This document shows positions 1-6,676 of a stretch of DNA of 64,000 bases, one piece after another. Each line of letters starts with the position of its first letter. Position 1 is the stretch's first letter. The notes beneath the pieces were generated by a model that did not search any database, was not told where the DNA came from, and worked only from the letters and a program-made list of their open reading frames with translations. Origin of the DNA: Paramagnetospirillum kuznetsovii (GTDB lineage Bacteria > Pseudomonadota > Alphaproteobacteria > Rhodospirillales > Magnetospirillaceae); NCBI RefSeq assembly GCF_003284725.1, contig NZ_PGTO01000004.1, positions 248,001 through 312,000 of the forward strand, written 5' to 3'. A program made the position numbers and the translations under genes.

Positions 1-1
1 C

Positions 2-1036
2 TATCGTGCCCAGCGGCGCGGCGGCAAGGGCCGGTCCGGCATGAACATCAAGCAAGAGGATTTCCTCAACCAGGTGTTCGTGACCAGCACCCATACGCCG
101 GTGCTGTTCTTCTCGTCCACCGGTATCGCCTACAAGCTGAAGGTCTACCGCCTGCCCTTGGGCAACCCCCAGGCGCGCGGCAAGGCCATGGTCAATATCC
201 TGCCGCTGGATGAAGGCGAAACCATCTCCACCGTCATGCCGCTGCCCGAGGATGAAAGCACCTGGGGCGACCTGCATGTGGTGTTCACCACCTCGTCGGG
301 CGATGTGCGACGCAATCTGCTGTCCGACTTCACCGAGGTGCGCGCCAACGGCAAGATCGCCATGAAGCTGGGCGAGGGTGAACGCCTGATCGCGGTGCAG
401 ACCTGTTCCGAGGCCGACGACATGCTGCTGGCCACCCGCATGGGCAAGGCCATCCGCTTCCCGGTCCCCGAGGTCCGCGTCTTCAAGGGCCGCGATTCCA
501 CCGGCGTGCGCGGCGTCCGGCTGGAGGCGAGCGACGAAGTCATCTCCATGTCCATCCTGCGCCATGTGAACTACGATTCCGAAACCCGCGACTCCTATCT
601 GCGCGGCGATATGCCCGCCGACCAGATCGAGAAGATGGCGGCGGAAGAGCAATACATCCTGACCGTGACCGAGAACGGCTTCGGCAAGCGCACCTCGTCC
701 TACGAGTATCGCATCACCGGCCGCGGTGGCCAGGGCATCGCCAATATCGACATGACCGACAAGACCGGCCCGGTGGTGGCCTCGTTCCCGGTCGATCACG
801 AAGACGAAATCATGCTGGTGAGCGACGGCGGCAAGCTGATCCGCATGCCGGTGGATGATATCCGCATCGTCGGACGCCGCACCCAGGGCGTGACCCTGCT
901 GCGCACCGCCGAGGGGGAACGCGTGGTATCGGCCGCGAGGCTGTGCGACATCGCCGGCAATTCCGATGACGGCGAGGATTCCGACGAAGGAGCGGAGGAT
1001 GCACCCGAGAGTTTGGCGGGAGGCGAGGATGCCTAA
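2..1036 (+). CDS. gyrA: DNA gyrase subunit A, C-terminal part (5' end outside window)
   Basis: The open frame runs in from the left edge and ends with TAA at 1034-1036. It holds the C-terminal beta-pinwheel domain of GyrA, which wraps DNA and lets gyrase introduce negative supercoils. The GyrA-box QRRGGKG, diagnostic for gyrase against topoisomerase IV, lies at 11-31, followed by repeated blades with G-x-x-IR/KR patterns. The tail after about position 955 is acidic (many D and E), as is common in GyrA. The N-terminal breakage-reunion domain with the catalytic tyrosine is missing only because the window starts late. The stop overlaps the next gene by 8 bases, so gyrA and coaD are probably co-transcribed. 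Confidence 0.96.
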   Translation, partial: YRAQRRGGKGRSGMNIKQEDFLNQVFVTSTHTPVLFFSSTGIAYKLKVYRLPLGNPQARGKAMVNILPLDEGETISTVMPLPEDESTWGDLHVVFTTSSGDVRRNLLSDFTEVRANGKIAMKLGEGERLIAVQTCSEADDMLLATRMGKAIRFPVPEVRVFKGRDSTGVRGVRLEASDEVISMSILRHVNYDSETRDSYLRGDMPADQIEKMAAEEQYILTVTENGFGKRTSSYEYRITGRGGQGIANIDMTDKTGPVVASFPVDHEDEIMLVSDGGKLIRMPVDDIRIVGRRTQGVTLLRTAEGERVVSAARLCDIAGNSDDGEDSDEGAEDAPESLAGGEDA

Positions 1037-1529
1037 GCGCGTCGGCCTTTATCCCGGTACCTTCGATCCGGTCACCAATGGCCATCTCGACATCGTCGCC
1101 CGCGCCGCCCGCGCGGTCGATCACCTGATCGTCGCGGTGGCTGGCAATGCCGGTAAGGGACCGCTGTTCACCCTGGCGGAACGCCTCGAAATGGCCGAGG
1201 CCGAGATGGCCGACCTTGCGCGCAATATCGGCGCCAGCATCGAGGTTCGCTCCTTCGACACGCTTCTGGTGGATTTCACCGCCCAATGCGGCGCCAATCT
1301 GATCGTGCGCGGCCTGCGTGCCGTCTCGGATTTCGAATACGAATTCCAGATGGCCGGCATGAACGCCCGGCTGTCGCCCGAAATCGAAACCATCTTCCTG
1401 ATGGCGTCGGAGCGCTGCCAGTTCATCTCGTCGCGCTTCGTCAAGGAGATCGGCCGTCTCGGCGGCGATATTTCCCAGTTCGTCAGCCCACGGGTGAAGG
1501 GCAAGCTGGACGAGAAGTTCGGTTCGTAA
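1029..1529 (+). CDS. coaD: Phosphopantetheine adenylyltransferase
   Basis: This 166-residue protein transfers AMP from ATP to 4'-phosphopantetheine to give dephospho-CoA, the fourth step of CoA synthesis. The nucleotidyltransferase motif TNGH (residues 16-19) follows the GLYPGTFDPV start typical of CoaD, and the second signature ISSRFVKE lies near residue 130. Length equals the family norm. The ATG at 1029 is preceded by a good ribosome site (GGGAGGCGAGG) and gives the canonical N terminus; an upstream in-frame ATG at 966 would add 21 unrelated residues read from the gyrA tail. The gene overlaps the gyrA stop by 8 bases. Confidence 0.96.
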   Translation: MPKRVGLYPGTFDPVTNGHLDIVARAARAVDHLIVAVAGNAGKGPLFTLAERLEMAEAEMADLARNIGASIEVRSFDTLLVDFTAQCGANLIVRGLRAVSDFEYEFQMAGMNARLSPEIETIFLMASERCQFISSRFVKEIGRLGGDISQFVSPRVKGKLDEKFGS

Positions 1530-1557
1530 GAAACCGCCAAGAGCAATGGAGGACCGC

Positions 1558-2034
1558 GTGGACGCCGAAAACACCCTGTACCTGGACCTGAAGGACGGCC
1601 GCGTCGTCATCGAGCTGCGCCCCGACCTTGCGCCCAATCATGTGGCGCGGATCAAGGAACTGGCACGCGAGAAGTTCTATGACGGCCTGAAATTCCATCG
1701 GGTGATCCCCGACTTCATGGCGCAGACGGGCTGCCCCAAAGGCACCGGCACCGGCGGTTCCGGCAAGAACCTCAAGGCCGAGTTCTCCAAGGAAAAGCAT
1801 GTGCGCGGCACCTGCTCCATGGCGCGCGCCGCCAGCCCGGATTCCGCCGATTCGCAATTCTTCATCTGCTTCGGCGACACCCCGCATCTCGATCGTCAAT
1901 ACACGGTCTGGGGCTTGGTCACCGAAGGCATGGACTTCGTGGATTCCATCAAGAAGGGCGCCGGTCGCGGCGGTTCGGTGGACAGTCCCGATTGCATCGT
2001 CCGCCTGCGCGTCGCCGCCGATTCCGAGGATTGA
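1558..2034 (+). CDS. Cyclophilin-type peptidyl-prolyl cis-trans isomerase, cytoplasmic
   Basis: Cyclophilin of about 158 residues without a signal peptide, so it should act on proline bonds in the cytoplasm. The catalytic arginine lies in FHRVIPDFMAQ (R48 from the GTG start) and the ADSQFFICF block is present. The GTG at 1558 is preferred because GGAGG (1548-1552) sits five bases upstream; the ATG at 1546 has no ribosome site and overlaps that GGAGG. It is followed after only six bases by a second cyclophilin that is closely similar over its whole length but carries a signal peptide, pointing to a local duplication. Confidence 0.92.
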   Translation: MDAENTLYLDLKDGRVVIELRPDLAPNHVARIKELAREKFYDGLKFHRVIPDFMAQTGCPKGTGTGGSGKNLKAEFSKEKHVRGTCSMARAASPDSADSQFFICFGDTPHLDRQYTVWGLVTEGMDFVDSIKKGAGRGGSVDSPDCIVRLRVAADSED

Positions 2035-2040
2035 TCCGCC

Positions 2041-2595
2041 ATGACCACTCTGTTCAAGCGCATTGCCATCGCTGCCGCCGCCCTGCTGTTGGCCGCCCTG
2101 CAACCGGCCCAGGCCGCCAGCCCCGAGGATACCTGGGTGCTGGAACTGTCGTCGGGCAAGGTGGTGATCGAGTTCCGCCCCGATCTCGCCCCCAAGCATG
2201 TGGAGCGCATCAAGGAACTGACCCGCAAGGGCTTCTATGACGGCACCCCGTTCCATCGCGTCATCGACGGCTTCATGGCCCAGGGCGGCGATCCCACCGG
2301 CACCGGCACCGGCGGCTCGGGCACCAAGATCCGCGCCGAATTCACCGGCGAGCCTTTCGTGCGTGGCGTGGTCGGCATGGCGCGTTCCGCCAGCCCCGAT
2401 TCCGCCGATTCCCAGTTCTTCATCATGCTGGGCTCGGCCCCCAGCCTGGACGGCAAGTATACCGCCTTCGGCCGGGTGGTCGAGGGCATGGAATTGGTCG
2501 ATCGGATCAAGAAGGGCGACTCCAGCGAAAACGGCATCGTCTCCAAGCCCGACAGGCTGATCCGCGCTCAAATCCTGGCCGACGCCAAGAAGTAG
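2041..2595 (+). CDS. Cyclophilin-type peptidyl-prolyl cis-trans isomerase, exported
   Basis: The 184-residue product starts with a basic n-region, a hydrophobic stretch rich in Ala and Leu and a likely signal-peptidase site after AQA (residue 25), so it is expected in the periplasm. The cyclophilin core follows, with catalytic R73 in FHRVIDGFMAQGG and an ADSQFFIM block. It is the sister of the cytoplasmic cyclophilin just upstream and probably assists folding of exported proteins. A strong hairpin at 2610-2642 follows the stop. Confidence 0.93.
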   Translation: MTTLFKRIAIAAAALLLAALQPAQAASPEDTWVLELSSGKVVIEFRPDLAPKHVERIKELTRKGFYDGTPFHRVIDGFMAQGGDPTGTGTGGSGTKIRAEFTGEPFVRGVVGMARSASPDSADSQFFIMLGSAPSLDGKYTAFGRVVEGMELVDRIKKGDSSENGIVSKPDRLIRAQILADAKK

Positions 2596-2609
2596 ATCCC
2601 GCATTGACG

Positions 2610-2642
2610 AGGGGCGTTCGCCTGCCTATGGTGAGCGCCCTT
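2610..2642 (+). terminator. Hairpin after the cyclophilin pair, probable terminator
   Basis: Arms 2610-2622 and 2630-2642 pair over 13 positions (three G-T pairs) around a 7-base loop. It lies between the second cyclophilin stop and tRNA-Lys. The U-tract is poor (TTCTC), so termination is inferred from position and stability only. Confidence 0.5.
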
Positions 2643-2649
2643 CTCAAAA

Positions 2650-2725
2650 GGGCCCGTAGCTCAGTTGGTAGAGCAAGCGACTTTTAATCGAGAGGTCCCG
2701 GGTTCGAGTCCCGGCGGGCCCACCA
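2650..2725 (+). tRNA. tRNA-Lys (anticodon UUU)
   Basis: 76 bases with the 7-bp acceptor stem GGGCCCG/CGGGCCC, D-arm GCTC...GAGC, anticodon loop CTTTTAA (anticodon TTT), T-arm CCGGG-TTCGAGT-CCCGG and an encoded CCA end at 2723-2725. The two outer pairs of the anticodon stem (positions 27-43 and 28-42) read A-G and G-A instead of Watson-Crick pairs, which is unusual; the three inner pairs are normal. Confidence 0.95.
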
Positions 2726-2743
2726 CTCTCGTCTCGATACCGC

Positions 2744-2770
2744 AAGGGGTTGACGCCATGTCAGCCCCTT
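2744..2770. terminator. Hairpin between tRNA-Lys and the minus-strand methyltransferase
   Basis: Arms 2744-2754 (AAGGGGTTGAC) and 2760-2770 (GTCAGCCCCTT) form an 11-bp stem with one G-T pair and a 5-base loop. It lies 20 bases from the stop of the convergent gene on the minus strand, so it may end transcription from both sides. Confidence 0.55.
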
Positions 2771-2789
2771 TGTCATGTCTGCCCCTTCG

Positions 2790-3641
2790 TTACATCTGGC
2801 CCGGCTTGGAGACGACGAAGGCCGTCAAGACCTGGACGGGGGATTCCACCGCGCCGATCAGGTCCTGGGCGATGGCGATCACCTCAAGGCCGTATTCGGC
2901 ACCCTTGCCCGTCAGCTTTTCATAGAAGTCGAGATTCCAGCCGTTGGCCAGCATCTGCAATTGCTGCGCCTTGGAATGGGGTGCCGAGGCGTTGACCTGA
3001 AAGCCGAACGGTTCAAAGAAAATACAGGTGACGCTGCCCTTGATCGCCGCGATGGCCTTGAAGATATCCGTGTTGAACGGCTGGCTGTAAATCATTGTCG
3101 CGGCTGAAAAAAGCAGGATGTTCCCATAAGCATCCAGGTTGGGAAGGACCGGATCGCGCAGGTCGAAGGCGGCGGTCTCGAACTGAAGTTCGGGCTCCAA
3201 GCGCGCCAGCCGCGCCGCCAAGGCGAGGCCGGAGCGGGAATAGTCGCAGGCGATATAGCGTGCGGTCTTCGTCGCCCCGGCCAGCCACATGTCGAAGATC
3301 TGGCGGCCATATCCGGCCCCCAGCTCGATGACGCAATCCATCTCCTTGGACATGCGGGCCAGCAGCCGGTCGCGCCGGAAGTCGAGAAGGGCGGGGGCGC
3401 GAATGGAGGTTCCGGCGACGATCAACTGGTCGTTGATTTCCAGGGTGGAAATGGCATCCGGCGGCGGCGGTCCCTCCACATAAAAGCTGGTGGCGCCGTC
3501 GCTCTTCATCTGGTGATGGCGTTCGTAGTCATCGAACCGGGCCTGGACGCGGGCGAGGGAATGCTCCTCGGCCAGTATTTCGTCAAATACCTTGGTTCTG
3601 GCAGTCCAGAAGAGGTCATAACGCGTGGCCCAATCCTGCAT
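2790..3641 (-). CDS. SAM-dependent methyltransferase, possibly sugar-modifying
   Basis: 283-residue protein with a class I methyltransferase motif I, VIELGAGYGR at residues 104-113, a downstream acidic position in YIACDYSRSG, and a proline-rich lead-in. The fold and the long N-terminal region resemble the family annotated as putative sugar O-methyltransferases, but the substrate cannot be read from the sequence. The ATG at 3641 has the ribosome site GAGG about six bases upstream. The gene follows the glycosyltransferase at 3659-4717 by 17 bases on the same strand, so the two are likely an operon modifying a surface glycan or glycoprotein. They sit next to tRNA-Lys, a common place for accessory genes. 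Confidence 0.72.
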   Translation of the reverse strand: MQDWATRYDLFWTARTKVFDEILAEEHSLARVQARFDDYERHHQMKSDGATSFYVEGPPPPDAISTLEINDQLIVAGTSIRAPALLDFRRDRLLARMSKEMDCVIELGAGYGRQIFDMWLAGATKTARYIACDYSRSGLALAARLARLEPELQFETAAFDLRDPVLPNLDAYGNILLFSAATMIYSQPFNTDIFKAIAAIKGSVTCIFFEPFGFQVNASAPHSKAQQLQMLANGWNLDFYEKLTGKGAEYGLEVIAIAQDLIGAVESPVQVLTAFVVSKPGQM

Positions 3642-3658
3642 ATCCGTCCTCTTTCGCC

Positions 3659-4717
3659 CTACGTCCGTCCGATCATGGCCACCATGATACGTTCCGCCCG
3701 CTCGGTCCAGGTATGTCCGGCCTCGTAGGCGGGAAGGGCGGCGGCGGCCATGGCTCGGGCCTGATCGCCGCCCAAGGCGATCTCGACCAGGTCTCCCACC
3801 TGTCGGGGGTCATCGTAAAACAGGATCGACTCCCCGTGAACGAAGTCCTCCGCCAGGAACGAGGACCGGTTGGTGACCACGGCGCAGCCCGCCGCCATTC
3901 CGTACCAAATCCGCTCATGGGATCCGGCGGGAAATTTCTGGGTGACGTTAATGACCACCTTGGCACGGTGCATCAAGTCGCGCCCCTGGAAGAACGACCG
4001 ATCGAAACCATGCAGGATGGCACCGTCGGGCATTTGCTCCACCAAATCGTCCGGCACATAGCCGACGACGTGAATACGCGCCGCTCGGATGGACCGCAGG
4101 GCGGCGAGCCGGGCGAGACGTTGCGATTCATTGGTGGCGAGATCGAGCAAGGGCTTGATTTCCAGCGGATCAAGTCGACCGAACTCGGCGAGGACGGCCG
4201 AAAACGGATCGGTGCAGGATAGGGCGATGCCTCGCCCGATCTCTACGGCGCGGGCCTCCATGGGCGTTCGAGGAATCGCTTCACCGAGCAAATTGCCCAC
4301 GAACAGGACATCAATGTCCCTGGGTGAAGCCGCGATGACGTCCGGCGGTGGCCCGCCATGGGGAATAAAGACGGCGGGAGCCCTTAGGTAATCTCCGATC
4401 CGACAATGCTCCCGATCGATAAGGCCAAGCACCGTCCGAGCGCCGGGGGCCAGCAGGCGCGGATGACTGACCGGGTGATCGACGATCAGCGAAAGTTTCG
4501 GAAAATCGCCGGTATCGATCTTGGCATTGATATCGACGGCGAAGGATCCGCTTTGTCGAATGACGGCAGGATCCAAGGCCAAAGGCGTGCGGCCGTCGAG
4601 CATGGTCAGCAGGCAGGGCTGTTCCAGGTCGCGAAACCCCTGGGCAAGATCCCTCAAGAACTGGTTTACGGTATCGGCGCTGTCCGCATGGCCGAACAGC
4701 AGAACGGTTCCGGGCAC
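3659..4717 (-). CDS. CgeB-like glycosyltransferase (GT-B fold)
   Basis: 352-residue protein with an N-terminal Rossmann-like half and a C-terminal nucleotide-sugar binding half. The donor-site region contains SHERIWYGMAAGCAV (residues 266-280) followed by TNRS and a GESILFYDDP segment, the pattern of family-1-like transferases grouped with CgeB/YkvP. The start is GTG at 4717 with GGAGAG about six bases upstream. It precedes the methyltransferase in a two-gene unit; a role in glycan synthesis is inferred. Donor and acceptor are unknown. Confidence 0.72.
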   Translation of the reverse strand: MPGTVLLFGHADSADTVNQFLRDLAQGFRDLEQPCLLTMLDGRTPLALDPAVIRQSGSFAVDINAKIDTGDFPKLSLIVDHPVSHPRLLAPGARTVLGLIDREHCRIGDYLRAPAVFIPHGGPPPDVIAASPRDIDVLFVGNLLGEAIPRTPMEARAVEIGRGIALSCTDPFSAVLAEFGRLDPLEIKPLLDLATNESQRLARLAALRSIRAARIHVVGYVPDDLVEQMPDGAILHGFDRSFFQGRDLMHRAKVVINVTQKFPAGSHERIWYGMAAGCAVVTNRSSFLAEDFVHGESILFYDDPRQVGDLVEIALGGDQARAMAAAALPAYEAGHTWTERAERIMVAMIGRT

Positions 4718-4896
4718 TGGCGCTCTCCATGGACCGGCGTGGGGACGTAAGCTTAACAGGCCGCATTACCATGCGCGAGCGCGGGCTTTTGCCTGCGAAC
4801 CGGTGTTAATCCCATCTTCACGCGTAACTGCTACTCTATAACGAAGCTCAATCCCCATGGTGGGGACGCGCTGCCGTCAGAATGACGGAGGTTGCC

Positions 4897-5046
4897 ATGA
4901 TCCCGCGTCTCATGCTCGCTGCTGTCGCCGCATATCTCGCCGTTGAAGGCTATTCCGTCCTGACGGCCCCACCCGGCCTTATCCGTGAAGCGCTGGAGAA
5001 ACTTCTGGCCCGAGAACTGGCGGATTCGGAAAGCGCGCATTGCTGA
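4897..5046 (+). CDS. Short hypothetical protein (49 residues)
   Basis: An ATG at 4897 preceded by ACGGAGG six bases upstream opens a 49-residue frame that ends with TGA at 5044-5046. The N-terminal third (residues 3-20) is hydrophobic and alanine-rich and could be a membrane anchor or signal; the rest is a charged, probably helical segment. It lies 60 bases upstream of the chemoreceptor-like gene in the same direction and may be co-transcribed. I do not recognise a family, and the small size leaves real doubt. Confidence 0.45.
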   Translation: MIPRLMLAAVAAYLAVEGYSVLTAPPGLIREALEKLLARELADSESAHC

Positions 5047-5105
5047 TTTGCCTTGGATGAACCCCCGACCTATGATCATCGGCCTATGCATTATGCGGCT
5101 GGGTG

Positions 5106-5834
5106 ATGGCTGATTTTTCCGGATTTGATACGCCTCATGACGAAGGGGCCATTTGGCGGGACAGTCTTCGGGACTGTTCAATCTTTACCTCCCATCTCTA
5201 TGACAATTGCGTCGGTGCTTATCACGCCTTCGACGGATTGCCGAAGCTGGTGGAGGGATTGCGCCTGCTATCCATCAATGCCGGTCTGGTGTCGGCGCGC
5301 GCCGGTGATTACGGCAGATCCGTCCGGGTTTTGACCAATTTCGCCACGGAATCCGTAACCCGACTCCAGCAGGCGCTGCCGCGCATGCTGATGCTGAAGC
5401 GCGACACCTACGAGATTTCTGGCGGAATCATGCGCGCCATCAACGATATCGACAAGATCGAGGCCGCCGGTACCTTGATCCTGCGGGGGCAGGGCGGGCA
5501 ATCGGCGGCACTTACCGCCATGGGTCGCGCTTGGCGTGTTCGGATTCGCGCCATCGGTGATGCCGCCAATGGGCTGCGGCGCACCAATGATCAGTTCGCC
5601 GCCATGGTGAAACTGGCCCGAGAGGTCATGCTTCAGACCGAACTCATCGCCGCCAATATCGCCATCGAAGCCACCGATGCCGGGCCATGGGAGGTCGAAT
5701 TGACAACCATCGCCGATACCATTCGGGCACAGATGGAGGATTTGCGGCGCATGGTGGACGAGGCCGGGCGCAATTTGCGAAACGCCACCGAAACAATCGT
5801 CGCGCTGGCGAGTCTGGGCAGCCGCGGGCAATAG
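5106..5834 (+). CDS. Soluble chemoreceptor-like protein with two signalling-tip motifs
   Basis: 242 residues from the ATG (GTG at 5103 is an alternative), without signal peptide or membrane segment and without a recognisable sensor domain. Two segments match the hairpin tip of methyl-accepting chemotaxis proteins. The first, residues 53-75, reads LLSINAGLVSARAGDYGR and corresponds to the canonical [20 protein letters not shown] pattern, with the usual Glu of AIEAAR lost. The second, residues 177-207, reads QTELIAANIAIEATDAG followed by IADTIR and keeps that Glu but has lost the Arg-Ala-Gly-x-x-Gly-Arg part. The remainder looks helical. The next gene encodes an ODP-like diiron protein. In Treponema denticola such a protein works with a cytosolic chemoreceptor, so a role in O2 or iron signalling to CheA/CheW is the best inference. 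Confidence 0.6.
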   Translation: MADFSGFDTPHDEGAIWRDSLRDCSIFTSHLYDNCVGAYHAFDGLPKLVEGLRLLSINAGLVSARAGDYGRSVRVLTNFATESVTRLQQALPRMLMLKRDTYEISGGIMRAINDIDKIEAAGTLILRGQGGQSAALTAMGRAWRVRIRAIGDAANGLRRTNDQFAAMVKLAREVMLQTELIAANIAIEATDAGPWEVELTTIADTIRAQMEDLRRMVDEAGRNLRNATETIVALASLGSRGQ

Positions 5835-5853
5835 GGAAGGGACTGTCTGAGCC

Positions 5854-6627
5854 ATGAAATGCACCGAGCTTTGGGCACAAGGCGACCACCGCTGGCTGGC
5901 TTTCGCCGATGACCCCGCCAAGCCGGACAACGTGATCGACACCAACCAACTGGTGGTGGTCGGCGCGCAGGGCTGCATGCTGATGGATCCCGGCGGCGTC
6001 GAGGTGTTCCCCGCCATGGTCGCGGCGGTTACCCAGGAAGTGTCGGTGGATCATATCCGGCATCTGTTTCTCAGCCATCAAGACCCCGATGTATCCTCGG
6101 CGCTGCCGCTGTGGCGGCAGGTCTGTCCGTCCGACTTGACGACTCATGTCTCGTGGATGTGGACAGGATTCGTCAGCCATTTCGACCGGGCCGCCACCTT
6201 CGATGCCATTCCCGACGAAGGTTGCGAAATCGAAATATCGCCCGAGCTGCGAGTCCGGGTGCTGCCCGCCCATTACCTTCATTCGCCTGGGAACTTTTCC
6301 ATTTACGACCCGGCGGCCAAGATCCTGTTTTCCGGCGATATCGGCGCCGCCCTGGTGCCCAGGGACAAGCGCACCAGCATCTTCGTGGAGGATTTCACCG
6401 GCCATATTCAGTATATGGAGGCGTTCCACCGGCGCTGGATGGGATCACCGGCCGCCCGCGACAAATGGGTCGCCATGATCCGCCGACTCGACGTGGATAT
6501 TCTCGCCCCCCAGCACGGCTTGCTGTTTCGGGGGCCGGATGTGGGAAAGTTTCTCGATTGGCTGGCGGAGTTGCCCCTTGGCAGCGGTCTTGACTCCTTC
6601 GACGTGGCGATCGCCAAGCTGGATTGA
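5854..6627 (+). CDS. ODP-like diiron metallo-beta-lactamase-fold protein
   Basis: 257 residues with the metallo-beta-lactamase fold of flavodiiron proteins but no flavodoxin domain. Candidate metal ligands are H75, D77 and D79 in SHQDPD, H143 in YLHSPGNF, D162 in FSGD and H221 in APQHG. The first motif reads H-x-D-x-D where flavodiiron proteins have H-x-E-x-D. This set matches oxygen-binding diiron proteins (ODP) rather than zinc hydrolases, which have H-x-H-x-D-H. It follows the double-tip chemoreceptor-like gene by 19 bases and should be co-transcribed. ODP in spirochaetes senses O2 or Fe(II) for chemotaxis; the same job here is inferred. Confidence 0.72.
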   Translation: MKCTELWAQGDHRWLAFADDPAKPDNVIDTNQLVVVGAQGCMLMDPGGVEVFPAMVAAVTQEVSVDHIRHLFLSHQDPDVSSALPLWRQVCPSDLTTHVSWMWTGFVSHFDRAATFDAIPDEGCEIEISPELRVRVLPAHYLHSPGNFSIYDPAAKILFSGDIGAALVPRDKRTSIFVEDFTGHIQYMEAFHRRWMGSPAARDKWVAMIRRLDVDILAPQHGLLFRGPDVGKFLDWLAELPLGSGLDSFDVAIAKLD

Positions 6628-6636
6628 CATTTGACG

Positions 6637-6669
6637 CCGTCAACCGCACTGTCAACGCAGTGTTGACGG
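6637..6669. promoter_or_regulatory. Nested palindrome over the leader of the HTH gene
   Basis: Outer arms CCGTCAA (6637-6643) and TTGACGG (6663-6669) enclose inner arms CACTG (6647-6651) and CAGTG (6658-6662). The core TTGAC or its complement GTCAA occurs four times between 6631 and 6667. The element ends eight bases before the GTG start of the HTH gene at 6677 and covers the ribosome site, so binding by that protein could give autoregulation. It could instead be a terminator for the ODP gene, but no T-run follows. Confidence 0.45.
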
Positions 6670-6676
6670 GGGCGAC

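Noticed and set aside
2650-4717. Genomic island or integrated element at tRNA-Lys
   Set aside because: No integrase, no repeat of the tRNA 3' end and no clear base-composition break was found.
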